From NCBI RefSeq assembly GCF_025822765.1, contig NZ_JACKUK010000028.1, forward strand, positions 62,001-126,000: a stretch of 64,000 bases of DNA. Reading direction: 5' to 3'. This document shows positions 37,498 through 46,293 of this stretch, one piece after another. The position numbers were made by a program, and so were the translations under genes. The stretch's first letter is position 1. Every line of letters starts with the position of its first letter. Below the pieces are notes generated by a model, which did no database searches, had not been told where the DNA came from, and saw nothing but the letters and a program-made list of their open reading frames with translations. The DNA comes from Mycobacterium barrassiae (GTDB lineage: Bacteria; Actinomycetota; Actinomycetes; Mycobacteriales; Mycobacteriaceae).

Positions 37498-38391
37498 TCA
37501 GCTCGTGGCGGTGTGCTGCTCGTGGGTGAAGGGCTTCTCGGCGTCGATCGCCGGCTCCCCTTCGGGATTGGCCTCGGCGCCGGTGTTCTCGCGCAACGAC
37601 GTTCCCAGCCACTGCTCTTCCGGCTTCTCGACGTAGTCCCACTCGATACCTTCGGGCCACGGACCCTGGCCTTGGTTCCACGGACCACGGACCGAGCCGG
37701 CGCCGTTGCTCATGTTGAACGCGACGTTCTGGAACCGCGGATCGCCGGGCAGCTGGCCTGGCGGGAAGTTCACCGGGAGCTCGTTGAGCGCGGCGGTGAA
37801 CTGTTGGTAGTGCGCGATCTCCCGGGTCATCAGGAACGTCAGCGTGTCCTGAACGCCGGGATCGTCGGTGAACTGTTTCAGGTACTCGTAGACCACCTTC
37901 GCCCGCGACTCGGCGGCGAGGTTGTTGCGCAGGTCCACGGTGGGATCACCGTTGGCGTCGATGAATGCGCCGGTCCAGTTGTTACCGGCGGAATCCTTGA
38001 CGTCGGGGCCGCCGCCGCTGAGCACCAGGAACATCGGATTCACCGCGACCTGATGGATCGCCTGCTCACGGCCGTCCTTGCTGGCCACCGCCGGCATCCA
38101 ATCGCATCGCTGGTTGGCGATCTTGAGGTCGTCGTTGAGACCGTCGAGCAGCATCGTGATCGTCGACCCGACCATCTCGAGGTGGCTGAGTTCCTCGGTG
38201 GCGATATCTATGAACAGGTCGTACATCTTGGGATTCTTCTCCCTCAGCACGAACGCCTGGGTGAAGTACTGCAGAGCCGCGGTGAGTTCGCCGTTGGCAC
38301 CACCGAATTGCTCCATGAGAAGACTCGCGAAGCGTGGGTCCGGCTCGGACACTCGTACCTCGAATTGCAGATCTTTGTTATGTGTGAACAC
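37498..38391 (-). CDS. Manganese catalase
   Basis: A non-haem di-manganese catalase (297 aa from GTG 38391). Conserved ligands are seen in GGANGELTAALQYFTQAF (Glu), TEELSHLEMVGS (Glu and His) and FLMTREIAHYQQF (Glu and His); the start VFTHNKDLQFEVRVSEPDPR is the family N-terminus. The frame stays open to 38526, but this extension has no family similarity. GGGAGA lies just before the GTG. It splits hydrogen peroxide in the cytosol and is followed by a hemerythrin and a small acidic protein. A SigF-type promoter lies at 38460-38484. Confidence 0.94.
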   Translation of the reverse strand: MFTHNKDLQFEVRVSEPDPRFASLLMEQFGGANGELTAALQYFTQAFVLREKNPKMYDLFIDIATEELSHLEMVGSTITMLLDGLNDDLKIANQRCDWMPAVASKDGREQAIHQVAVNPMFLVLSGGGPDVKDSAGNNWTGAFIDANGDPTVDLRNNLAAESRAKVVYEYLKQFTDDPGVQDTLTFLMTREIAHYQQFTAALNELPVNFPPGQLPGDPRFQNVAFNMSNGAGSVRGPWNQGQGPWPEGIEWDYVEKPEEQWLGTSLRENTGAEANPEGEPAIDAEKPFTHEQHTATS

Positions 38392-38459
38392 GACATCTCC
38401 CGACTGAATAGAAATTGAGGGCCTCGGTCCGCTGGGCTGTAGACGGAGGTGACACTCGC

Positions 38460-38484
38460 TTACCCGGGGTCGAGTGAGGCAAAC
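38460..38484 (-). promoter_or_regulatory. SigF-type promoter of the Mn-catalase operon
   Basis: On the minus strand GTTT (38484-38481), 15-nt spacer, GGGTAA (38465-38460): the same -10 and spacer as before the alcohol dehydrogenase, one base off the mycobacterial SigF consensus. The GTG start is about 70 nt downstream, leaving room for a leader. Confidence 0.65.
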
Positions 38485-38549
38485 GGTGGAATCCGCACCG
38501 ATTGTGTGAATTTCAAGATCGGCCAACGTGTTCCGAGGTCACACGGATC

Positions 38550-39239
38550 TCACGCAACGGCGTCACGCAGTATCTGCTGCAGCCGCTCCAGTGGTGTACC
38601 GGCGTCGAGCCACCGTTGCTGACCGCTGTCAGTGGTTGGCCCGCCAGCCGGGATCGGTGGAGGGGCGGTTGCCTCCGGCGGAGGTGCAGGCGGAGGCGGA
38701 GGTGGTGCCACCCGTGCGGCGTGAATCTTCTGATCGAGCCGTGCAAGTGCGTCGTTGCGGAGCATGCGTCGCTGCGGATCGGGGTCGGTGTTTCCGGCGA
38801 AGCAGCCCGGCGGGGCTTGCTCGACCACGGTTCGCGCATCGAGGTAATGGGCGACGGCGGATCGACCATCGAACTGCGCCGCCGCGCGGTCACCCAACGT
38901 CTCGCGGACGAATTCGAGGTTGACCCGCGCCGCGCAGGACTCCGAGCGGGCCAGGCTCTCGCTGAACTGGCGGTCTGCCTCTTCGAGCTCGTTCTCGAGC
39001 ACCGCAAGGGCGCCCGCGGCGAAGTGTGACCTGCCGGGCTCGATCACGTTGAACACCATCAGCGCGTCGACTGCGCGGCGCAGTTGGGCGGTGTCCCGGT
39101 CCGCATACGCCGCCACGGCGGACTCTCCCGCGACGACGACCGACAGCGACTTGACGATCACCACGATGAGAAGCAACGCCACCGGCGCGGAGACCACCAG
39201 CAGGCGACGGCGTAGCGGCGATCGTGCCCCTGCGCTCAT
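38550..39239 (-). CDS. Membrane-anchored protein of the MoxR/VWA cluster (229 aa)
   Basis: A single N-terminal membrane helix (RRRLLVVSAPVALLLIVVIV) precedes a helical extracytoplasmic domain that looks like tetratricopeptide helices (RAVDALMVFNVIEPGRSHFA, then ADRQFSESLARSESCAARVN) and a Pro-rich segment (AARVAPPPPPPAPPPEATAP). It probably is the TPR-like partner common in MoxR-VWA operons. ATG 39239 overlaps the stop of the upstream VWA gene by 4 nt; the longer open frame to 39818 is an artefact. It is the last gene of the six-gene cluster. Confidence 0.75.
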   Translation of the reverse strand: MSAGARSPLRRRLLVVSAPVALLLIVVIVKSLSVVVAGESAVAAYADRDTAQLRRAVDALMVFNVIEPGRSHFAAGALAVLENELEEADRQFSESLARSESCAARVNLEFVRETLGDRAAAQFDGRSAVAHYLDARTVVEQAPPGCFAGNTDPDPQRRMLRNDALARLDQKIHAARVAPPPPPPAPPPEATAPPPIPAGGPTTDSGQQRWLDAGTPLERLQQILRDAVA

Positions 39240-40210
39240 GGCATCACGTCCCCGCCGACGTACCTGCTGCGACGGACGTCGCGCAGCACCAGGTAGAGCT
39301 CGATCAGGACAAGGACGGCGGCGCCCAGCGCTGGCAACCAGTACGTTTCGGTCTGGCCGCCCGCGGACGCTACGACCGCCGTCGGCTCCGTCGCCCCGCC
39401 CGCCTCGGGCAACTCCGCGGTCGGCAGTGCGCCGCCGGAGCGCGCGACGTACGGCACCCCCAACTGATCGGCGACCGTTCGCAGCGTGGCTTCGTCGACA
39501 GGCGACCGTGCGATATCGGTGCCGGGAATGGGGCCCCCCGCCGAGGTGCCATAGCCGAGCACAGCACCGCCGTCGACCGATTCGGCAGGCAGAGTGAATT
39601 CCCTTGCAGGAAGCGATGACTCGGGAGCGCCCGCCCCGAGGTAGAAGACCAGTGTGGTGGCCCGCGGATACTGCTGGACCGCGCTGATCAGCTGGTAGCG
39701 CACCACGGTGCTCGCTGCGCCGGCGTTGGTCTGGGTGATGTCGTCCTGGCGGTAGGCGTAGGGGTCGATGGTCTGCGCGATCGGCCGCAGGCTCCAGGTA
39801 TCCGCCGACAGCGGCCACGCCAACGACGGGGCCGACGAGAATCCGATCACCGCGAATCTGGCCCGCGGATACCGGTCGATCAGTGCCTCGATGTCGTCGC
39901 GCGCCAACTCCATCCGGCTGCGGCCGTCGATGTCTTCTACCGCCATGTTCGGTGAGCGGTCGACGACCAGGAAGACGGTCGGTTCGGTGTCGCCTGCGCT
40001 GCGCGGCGCCGATTCATCACCTTCGGTGATCACCACGCGCATAGCCGCGAAGACGAGCAGAAGTGCCGCGCAGGTCACAAGCAGCCAACGCCACAGCATT
40101 GTCCGGTTGCGTCCCGACGCGCGCCACCGGCGCAGCGCGATGAACTGCGCGCCGACGAGCAGCGCCGCCGTCACGAGCAGTAGTGGCGGGAGGACCGGAT
40201 GCAGCGTCAT
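39236..40210 (-). CDS. Membrane VWA-domain protein of MoxR cluster
   Basis: The protein (324 aa) has two N-terminal membrane helices (about 5-27 and 40-60), a von Willebrand A-like domain (about residues 75-260) starting TVFLVVDRSPNMAVED, and a C-terminal helix (LPALGAAVLVLIELYLVLRD). The metal-binding (MIDAS) motif DxSxS is DRSPN here, with the last Ser replaced by Asn. It overlaps both its neighbours by 4 nt (ATGA). In MoxR systems such VWA proteins are thought to be clients or co-chaperones acting on envelope proteins. Role in this organism unknown. Confidence 0.85.
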   Translation of the reverse strand: MTLHPVLPPLLLVTAALLVGAQFIALRRWRASGRNRTMLWRWLLVTCAALLLVFAAMRVVITEGDESAPRSAGDTEPTVFLVVDRSPNMAVEDIDGRSRMELARDDIEALIDRYPRARFAVIGFSSAPSLAWPLSADTWSLRPIAQTIDPYAYRQDDITQTNAGAASTVVRYQLISAVQQYPRATTLVFYLGAGAPESSLPAREFTLPAESVDGGAVLGYGTSAGGPIPGTDIARSPVDEATLRTVADQLGVPYVARSGGALPTAELPEAGGATEPTAVVASAGGQTETYWLPALGAAVLVLIELYLVLRDVRRSRYVGGDVMP

Positions 40211-41181
40211 CGCCGCACCACCAGTGGCCAGAGCGTCAATCCCGTCAACGCCACCAACGCCAATAGCAAAAGCACATCGGGGGTTTCGGCGGCCTTGACG
40301 ACCGCGGCGACCGTTGCAGTCGGTGGCGGCGGGTGGTCCCTGATCTCGGCAAGGTCAGCCGCCGTAGCGGAGTTCGCCGGGAACGCGCGTCCGTCGCTCT
40401 CGCGGGCCAGCGCCTCCAGCGCGCCGCCGCCGGGCCCGGTCATCAGAACGTTGACCTGAACACTGCCCGCCTCCACCAGGTCGCGGACCGCGTCCGCGGT
40501 GAACAGGGCGGGGCGGGTCTCGCCGGGCTGGCGGAGCGAGCCGGGTCCGACGTAGATGAGCGAGCGGCGTTGTGCCGCTTCTTCATCGAATTCCGGGAAT
40601 CCGGTGAGGCACAGTGCCATGACGTCTTCGACGCCGCCGGCGTGGTTGACGTACGAGACCGCGGGCGTCCACCTGGCGTCGTCGCCCGCCTGTTCGGATG
40701 CCGCCGCGAAACCGTTGAACTGCTCTGCGGCATATTGGTAGTCGCGGGTCATGGGCACGATTCGGCGATTGGCTGTGGTCAATCCGATGCGTTGGGTGGT
40801 GAACCCGGTCACGCGCTCGGCGAAGTAGCGCAGGGTTGCGCGGACGGCCGGGTCGGTCGGCGGGCCGCCCATGCACAGCATGATGTCCTCGGGCTGAGCG
40901 GCATCGGATTGCCGTGCAGTCGAAGGTAATCCGGTTGGACGGGCCGCGGCGACCACGGCGGCGCCGAAGGTCACCGTCAGCAGGATGATTGCCGCAATGG
41001 TGGACAGCGTGCGCAGCCGGGCCGCGCGGCGGTACTCGGGCAGACGGGTCAGCCGCTCGACATTGGCCAGCAGACGCAACCGCCGACGTTCGGCGTTCAT
41101 CGGTTTCAGCGCCGCCGCCGCGACACACGCCGCCAGGCCCAGGCACCCGGCGATCGCGACCACCCACCAGGTCAGCTCCAC
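40207..41181 (-). CDS. Membrane protein with degenerate VWA-like domain, MoxR cluster
   Basis: A 324-residue protein with two N-terminal hydrophobic segments (WWVVAIAGCLGLAACVAAAA and TLSTIAAIILLTVTFGAAVV) and a C-terminal one (PDVLLLLALVALTGLTLWPL), the frame usual for the second VWA protein of such operons. At the position where a DxSxS motif is expected it has DIMLCMGGPPTD, so no MIDAS. It overlaps the preceding gene by 10 nt and the following by 4 nt. It might be a structural partner of the neighbouring VWA protein. Confidence 0.8.
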   Translation of the reverse strand: MELTWWVVAIAGCLGLAACVAAAALKPMNAERRRLRLLANVERLTRLPEYRRAARLRTLSTIAAIILLTVTFGAAVVAAARPTGLPSTARQSDAAQPEDIMLCMGGPPTDPAVRATLRYFAERVTGFTTQRIGLTTANRRIVPMTRDYQYAAEQFNGFAAASEQAGDDARWTPAVSYVNHAGGVEDVMALCLTGFPEFDEEAAQRRSLIYVGPGSLRQPGETRPALFTADAVRDLVEAGSVQVNVLMTGPGGGALEALARESDGRAFPANSATAADLAEIRDHPPPPTATVAAVVKAAETPDVLLLLALVALTGLTLWPLVVRR

Positions 41182-41645
41182 GTGTGGATCAGCTCCTCGG
41201 CGGAGTCGGTGGCAGCCCCGACGTCGACAGTCGAGTCGGCGTTGAACTGCGCGTCGTTCAGCTCGGTCAAAACGGGTGCGGCCGGCGCCAGCTCACCCGC
41301 GGCGATGGCATCCACCTGCATGTATTCGGCGCGAGTTCCGGTGGCGGCGTGGAGGAATGCGCGCAGTTCCCGGCTGACGGCCGCCGCAGCGGGGGCTGCG
41401 GCCAGTTCGCCGGCGCGGTAGCGCTCACCGATCGCGCGCACCGTGCGGGCGGACCTTCGCTTGACCAGTTCGCTGCGGGCGGCTCCGATGACCGGCAGGT
41501 TGCTGATCCGCCGCTCCGGCATGGTGAACAGGTAAACCGCTGCGTACCAGCCGATCAGGATCACCGACAGGAGGATTGCGAGCCACAGCCACCACGACGA
41601 GTACGGCGTGGGACCGCCGACGAAGCGGATCAGCTCATCGGACAC
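41172..41645 (-). CDS. Small membrane protein of MoxR cluster (DUF4381-like)
   Basis: A 157-residue protein with one membrane helix (WWLWLAILLSVILIGWYAAV, about residues 18-38), then a cytoplasmic part with ARTVRAIGERYRAGELAAAP and AVSRELRAFLHAATGTRAEY, as in DUF4381-type proteins that stand between DUF58 and VWA genes. It overlaps the DUF58 gene by 11 nt and the next gene by 10 nt. It is likely part of the same membrane assembly. Function is not established. Confidence 0.78.
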   Translation of the reverse strand: MSDELIRFVGGPTPYSSWWLWLAILLSVILIGWYAAVYLFTMPERRISNLPVIGAARSELVKRRSARTVRAIGERYRAGELAAAPAAAAVSRELRAFLHAATGTRAEYMQVDAIAAGELAPAAPVLTELNDAQFNADSTVDVGAATDSAEELIHTWS

Positions 41646-42507
41646 GGGCGTATGTTCCGGTCATCGCAGTCAGTCCGGCTCTGATTCCCCTGCTGCCGGT
41701 GAATCGCGCGCAGGGCACCCCGTGTGTCGTCAGGAACGTCGAAAGCTGCTCCCGCCGTTCGAATTCGGCTCGCCGATAGGCGTCGATCACGTGCGGGCCG
41801 AGCGTCGCGCCGCCCATCACGACGCGGCCTCCGGCCACGTCATAGCCGTCGCCCTCGTCGTCGACGGACCCGATGGCGGCCATATCGGCGACCATCGCCC
41901 ACATGACGTCGTGCTGAGCAGTAAGCCGGGTCAACACCTCTCCGAGGCCCTCGTCGACCTCCGGCTCATCGGACACCACGAAGATCAGCAATGGTCGTCG
42001 GTAGTGCCTTGCCACCCAATTCAGTTGTGTCACCACTCTGCTCGGCGCGGGCGCGGTCGTCGTGTGGTGATGGAACCGGTGCAGCATGCTCTCGATGTGC
42101 GTCTCACCGCGCCGCAGTCTGATGTCGACGCAGCCGCGGACGTCGCCGAAGACCATGCCGATCTCGTCGGACCGGCGGAGGGTGATCAGGCCGATCGCGC
42201 CGATGACGTTCGACGCCACATCGCGCTTGCGCTCGCCTGACGGCGCCTGGGCAACCGTGTTCCTGCCGGCGTCGGCGATCACGAGGATCTTGTGATGTTT
42301 CTCCGAAACGAAGCGCTTTATCAGGACGTGCCCGGACCGCGCGGTGGCCTTCCAGTCGATGTCGCGGACGTCGTCACCCGGCACATACGGCCGCAGGTCG
42401 TCGAACTCGAGACTGCGGGTGTGCACCAGTGCATACCGGCCGCCGTCGAGCAGCCCGGTGGTGTCGCGGCCGAAAAACCGCTTGGCGCTGTCGAGATGCT
42501 TGCCCAT
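41635..42507 (-). CDS. DUF58 protein of MoxR cluster
   Basis: A 290-residue DUF58 protein with the family signature SLEFDDLRPYVPGDDVRDID followed by WKATARSGHVLIKRF. The region after it (HHKILVIADAGRNTVAQ) resembles a VWA fold whose metal motif is altered. No membrane helix, so it is probably cytosolic. It is encoded 4 nt behind moxR and overlaps the next gene. DUF58 proteins always accompany MoxR AAA ATPases in these clusters; the biochemical role is unknown. Confidence 0.9.
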   Translation of the reverse strand: MGKHLDSAKRFFGRDTTGLLDGGRYALVHTRSLEFDDLRPYVPGDDVRDIDWKATARSGHVLIKRFVSEKHHKILVIADAGRNTVAQAPSGERKRDVASNVIGAIGLITLRRSDEIGMVFGDVRGCVDIRLRRGETHIESMLHRFHHHTTTAPAPSRVVTQLNWVARHYRRPLLIFVVSDEPEVDEGLGEVLTRLTAQHDVMWAMVADMAAIGSVDDEGDGYDVAGGRVVMGGATLGPHVIDAYRRAEFERREQLSTFLTTHGVPCARFTGSRGIRAGLTAMTGTYARVR

Positions 42508-42511
42508 GACC

Positions 42512-43513
42512 TCACGGCACCCGCACCGCGTCCAGCACCGCGTCGACCACCAGGTCGGGTGTAATGCGCAGACTGGCTGCCTCGAAGCCGAGGATCAACC
42601 GATGCCGCAGCACGCGATGCGCGAGGCGCGCGATGTCGTCGGGCACGACGTGGTTACGGTTGCGGACGACCGCCAGAGCGCGCGCGGTGCGGCAGAACGC
42701 GATCGTCGCTCTCGGGCTCGCGCCGTATTCGATCAACCGGGCGAGGTTCGCCGGCAGATACCGCTCCGGCGCCCGCGTCACGTTCACCAGTCGACTCGCG
42801 TACTCGATCAGCTGACGGTCCATGTACACGGTCTGCACCAAACTCTGCACACGTCGGATCTCGTCGAGTCCCACCGCGGGCGGCACGCGGTGGTGCTTCT
42901 CGTAGAGTCCGGCGTCCATCCGCATGACGACCTCGACCTCGTCGTCGACGGACGGGTACTCGACGAGGTCCTTGAGCATGAACCGGTCGGTCTGGGCCTC
43001 CGACAGCGGGTAGGTGCCCTCCTGCTCGACCGGGTTCTGGGTGGCGATGACGAGGAAGGGTTCCGGTATCGGGTATTCCACCCCGGCGATGGTGGTCTGA
43101 CGCTCCTCCATCGCCTCGAGCATGGCGCTCTGCGTTTTCGCGCTGGACCGGTTGATCTCGTCGAGCAGGACGATGTTGGCGTGCACCGGTCCGAGCTGGG
43201 TGGCGAAGGAGTTGGTGGCGGCCTCGTAGATCTGGGTGCCGATGATGTCGCTGGGCAACAGGTCGGGCGTGCATTGGATGCGCCGAAACACGCCATGGAT
43301 TGATTCGGCGACGACACGGGCGGCCGTCGTCTTGGCCAGGCCCGGAACGCTCTCGATCAACAGGTGCCCGCCCGCGAGAAGGGTCACCAGCAGCGACTCC
43401 CGGAGTCGATCCTGGCCGACGACCTTTGCCGAGAAGGCGGACGACATCGCCGCCACCACTCGTTCGGCTTCGGCCAGATCCCGCTGGTCAAGCCTGGGTA
43501 GCGGCGCGGTCAT
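42512..43513 (-). CDS. MoxR-family AAA+ ATPase
   Basis: A 333-residue AAA+ ATPase from ATG 43513 (the upstream residues to 43570 are not needed). Walker A is SVPGLAKTTAARV, Walker B IVLLDEINRSS, and the sensor region is FLVIATQNPVEQEGTYPLSE. The C-terminal lid domain ends in LGFEAASLRITPDLVVDAVL. MoxR proteins act as chaperones that mature specific protein complexes together with DUF58 and VWA partners. It is the first gene of the six-gene leftward cluster, with AAAGG before the start. Mycobacteria carry several MoxR paralogues; which one this corresponds to is not decided. Confidence 0.93.
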   Translation of the reverse strand: MTAPLPRLDQRDLAEAERVVAAMSSAFSAKVVGQDRLRESLLVTLLAGGHLLIESVPGLAKTTAARVVAESIHGVFRRIQCTPDLLPSDIIGTQIYEAATNSFATQLGPVHANIVLLDEINRSSAKTQSAMLEAMEERQTTIAGVEYPIPEPFLVIATQNPVEQEGTYPLSEAQTDRFMLKDLVEYPSVDDEVEVVMRMDAGLYEKHHRVPPAVGLDEIRRVQSLVQTVYMDRQLIEYASRLVNVTRAPERYLPANLARLIEYGASPRATIAFCRTARALAVVRNRNHVVPDDIARLAHRVLRHRLILGFEAASLRITPDLVVDAVLDAVRVP

Positions 43514-43576
43514 GGATACCTTTCTCGAGGGAACAAGTCCCGCATGGGTACCCCGCCGCCCGGATCTCACGCCTGC

Positions 43577-44452
43577 TTAGGCACGACCCCGGCCGAAGTA
43601 CAGCTCCTGAGTCGCAATGCACACCAGCTGGCCCGCCCGGTTGTACATCGTCGACGTCGTCAGGCCCCGGCCGGCGACGCCACTCGGCGACACCTGGTCG
43701 GACAGCACCCAGTCCGTCAGGTCGACGGGCCGGTGAAACCACAGCGCATGGTCGATCAGCGCGTTGAACGTACCGATGGGGGTCTGTTTCCGTCGCGCGA
43801 GCGCGACCTCGACCATCGTGGTGCCCGACAGGTAGGTCAGCAGGCAGCTGTGCAGTACTTCGTCGGGCGCGACGGAACCGTTGGGGCGCCACCACATTCG
43901 CATCTGCGGAGGCGCCTCCGGCAAGTCGACGACAAGGCGCGGGGGCGGGTCGACGTAGCGCAGATCGAACGGTTGCGGTCGCACCCAGTGGCCGCCGAGC
44001 TCGTCGGCATAGTCCGCCAACTGCTCCTGGATCGGCGGCAGCGCCTCGGGGTCGGTGACGTCGGGCATCGGCTGGTAGTAGTCGAGGGATTCGATGGGCG
44101 TCGTGAACGATGCGAGCGCTTCGAGCAGGATCTGGCCGTTCTGGCGCGCCGTGATCTGGCGCGTCGACAGCGTGCCGCCGTCACGGGCCACGTCGACGTG
44201 AATGTCGACGGGCTCACGCGCATCGCCCGCGCGGATGTAGTACACGTGCACGCTGTGCGGCGTCCGGCCGGGCGCTGTCCGGCTCGCCGCCATCAACGCC
44301 TGGGCCGCGATGTGCCCGCCGGCGATATGGTGTGCCGGGTTGTCCAGTTGGGTGGCGCGGAACTGATGGTCGTCGACACGGTCGACATCGAGGGTGGCGA
44401 TGACCTCGGCAAGCGTCGGCGGGCGGTATATCACCCGGGCATCATGCCGCAC
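43577..44452 (-). CDS. Acyl-CoA thioesterase II (TesB family)
   Basis: A double hot-dog TesB thioesterase (291 aa): NPAHHIAGGHIAAQALMAAS and VHVYYIRAGDAREPVDIHV mark the first hot-dog domain, GTFNALIDHALWFHRPVDLT and GRGLTTSTMYNRAGQLVC the second with the catalytic region. It hydrolyses acyl-CoA to free acid and CoA. The first codon is GTG 44452; another GTG at 44434 (VIYRPPTLAEV) is the more usual mycobacterial start. The gap to the MoxR gene upstream is 63 nt and shows nothing notable. Confidence 0.92.
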   Translation of the reverse strand: MRHDARVIYRPPTLAEVIATLDVDRVDDHQFRATQLDNPAHHIAGGHIAAQALMAASRTAPGRTPHSVHVYYIRAGDAREPVDIHVDVARDGGTLSTRQITARQNGQILLEALASFTTPIESLDYYQPMPDVTDPEALPPIQEQLADYADELGGHWVRPQPFDLRYVDPPPRLVVDLPEAPPQMRMWWRPNGSVAPDEVLHSCLLTYLSGTTMVEVALARRKQTPIGTFNALIDHALWFHRPVDLTDWVLSDQVSPSGVAGRGLTTSTMYNRAGQLVCIATQELYFGRGRA

Positions 44453-44465
44453 CGCCCCGCGATAG

Positions 44466-45653
44466 CTACGGTCGGCGAAGCGTCATGAGAGTGATCTCAC
44501 TGGGCGCGAACACCCGGAAGGGTGGACCCCAGAAGCCGGTACCGCGGCTCGTGTAGAGCTGTGTCACCTCACCGTGGCGACTCAATCCCGCCACCACCGG
44601 CTGGTCCAGTCGGACAAGGAAATTGAACGGCCAGATCTGACCACCGTGGGTGTGCCCGGAGATTTGCAGATCGACGCCGGCGCGCACCGCGTCCACCACC
44701 TGCTTGGGCTGATGTGCGAGCAGCAGCACCGGCAGTGTGCGGTCGGCTCCCTCGAGGGCGGCGTCGAGATCCGCTCGGTGTCCTTGACGCGACGCCTCGG
44801 CCGTCGCATCGTCGACCCCGGCGACGATGATCCGATCACCGCCGCGTTCGACGATGACGTGCCGATTGTGCAGGGCGGTCCACCCGACGCTCTCCATGTA
44901 GTCGAGCCAGGCCTGCGCCTCGGTGAAGTACTCGTGGTTGCCGGTGACGTACACCCGCGCCTCGGCGGCCCGTACCGACGCCAGCGGACTGACCTGCTCC
45001 TCGCGCATGTCGACCGTCCCATCGGCGAGATCGCCGACGTGGCAAACCAGGTCGGCGTCGAGTTCGTTGACGCGCTTCACCACGGCGGCTGACCACCGGG
45101 CCCGATCGATCGGCCCGTAATGCGTGTCGGTGATGATCGCGACGCGCAGTCCGTCGAGACCGGCACCGAGCCTGGGCATCTCGACGTCGACCGTCCTGAT
45201 GCGCGGTACCCGCATCGCTTCGAAGAAGCCCCACGCGAGAAGCGCCAAGGCCACCGCCAGCACGACCGCGGCCACCACCCGCGATCGCACCGGGTCCTCG
45301 ACACCCGCGAAGAACAGCAGCAGTCCGATCACTAGGCCGAGCACCGACCAGACGAACAACACCCAGGCCACCCCGAGCAGCGCATCACCGGTGACGGCGG
45401 CCCAGTCGAGGTGCCTGTTCCCGTGGCCGAGCATCATCAGCAACGGCAGAGCGGCCGCAGCCACGACGAAGACCAGGGTGCCGGTCACAACCACGGCCGG
45501 CGGCCACGCCGCGCCCGCGACGATCAGCGTCCACCACGGCACGCCGAACAGCGCCAGGAGGATGGCGGTGACGACGGCCATCCGCCGCCAATCCCTGCGC
45601 GGCCGCCGAGGTGGGTCGAAGGCTTCCTCTACTACGTCTGCCGGATCGGTCAT
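44466..45653 (-). CDS. Membrane-bound metallophosphoesterase
   Basis: A 395-residue protein with about five membrane helices in the first 150 residues and a C-terminal calcineurin-like phosphoesterase domain with all metal motifs: ITDTHYG, GDLADG, GNHEYF, LAHQP and SGHTHGGQIWP. Family members (YkuE-like) sit on the membrane with the catalytic domain on one face and act on phosphoesters of unknown nature. The TesB gene starts 13 nt beyond its stop. The start at 45653 is assigned from the ATG of the frame. Confidence 0.9.
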   Translation of the reverse strand: MTDPADVVEEAFDPPRRPRRDWRRMAVVTAILLALFGVPWWTLIVAGAAWPPAVVVTGTLVFVVAAAALPLLMMLGHGNRHLDWAAVTGDALLGVAWVLFVWSVLGLVIGLLLFFAGVEDPVRSRVVAAVVLAVALALLAWGFFEAMRVPRIRTVDVEMPRLGAGLDGLRVAIITDTHYGPIDRARWSAAVVKRVNELDADLVCHVGDLADGTVDMREEQVSPLASVRAAEARVYVTGNHEYFTEAQAWLDYMESVGWTALHNRHVIVERGGDRIIVAGVDDATAEASRQGHRADLDAALEGADRTLPVLLLAHQPKQVVDAVRAGVDLQISGHTHGGQIWPFNFLVRLDQPVVAGLSRHGEVTQLYTSRGTGFWGPPFRVFAPSEITLMTLRRP

Positions 45654-45689
45654 CGCAATCGACGTTACCTACGAGCCGGGGGTGCGCCG

Positions 45690-46256
45690 TTACGCCAGCG
45701 GTTGCCCATCCTTGGTCAAGATGTGCCACTCGCCACCGAACAGGTCCAGGCCCTGCCCGGCGGCGTCCTTGTCGGTCTTGTCGCCGGCGTAGTGGTACAG
45801 CGGATGTCCCTTGTAGGTCGCCTGAGTGCTGCCGTCGCGACGTGGCGCGGTTGCCGCGGCCGCCGCGTCGATGCCGACGCCGCCCGACGGGTCGCCTTTG
45901 GCCAGTACCGGCAGCCACGTGTCGGCGCAGACGTCATAACAGCTGGGGTTGTTCAGCTGATCCGCGCTGAACACGTAAACGGCGCGGCCCGACCCGTCGA
46001 CGATGATCGTCCCCAAATCGCCGCGGTCGTCCAGTTCCAGCGACACGTCTCCGATAGGTGGAATCTGATCGGTCGAGGGGATCGGGTGGGGCGACGCGGT
46101 CGCCTCGGTCCGGGGCGAGGTCACCGGGGTCGGCGAACTAGCGGTCGACGATTCGGTCGCCGCGCGGTTGGCGAACGCCGAACATCCGACCAAGGCCGCG
46201 ACGCTGACCGTCAGGATCGGGACGCACGCGAGTACCGGCTTGTTTGGCGGGTGCAT
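45690..46256 (-). CDS. Lipoprotein with secreted-repeat (COG4315) domain
   Basis: A lipoprotein of 188 aa with signal peptide and lipobox AALVGC, then a Ser/Thr/Pro-rich spacer and the two Y-x-[FWY]-x-x-D type motifs of the COG4315 (Lipoprotein_15) family: VYVFSAD and YHYAGDK. The middle contains CYDVCADTWLPVLAKGDP, whose Cys pair is typical of the family. Function unknown; members occur in the envelope of many actinobacteria. ATG 46256 is chosen because the signal peptide starts there; the upstream frame to 46397 overlaps the amidase gene. Confidence 0.82.
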   Translation of the reverse strand: MHPPNKPVLACVPILTVSVAALVGCSAFANRAATESSTASSPTPVTSPRTEATASPHPIPSTDQIPPIGDVSLELDDRGDLGTIIVDGSGRAVYVFSADQLNNPSCYDVCADTWLPVLAKGDPSGGVGIDAAAAATAPRRDGSTQATYKGHPLYHYAGDKTDKDAAGQGLDLFGGEWHILTKDGQPLA

Positions 46257-46293
46257 GGTGGGTTCATTTCCACCGACGCCGCCGGTCAAACCC

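Noticed and set aside
38700-39818. Long upstream extension of the 229-residue MoxR-cluster protein
   Set aside because: The extension overlaps the VWA gene and is Arg-rich; the ATG at 39239 gives a 4-nt overlap and a clean membrane helix.
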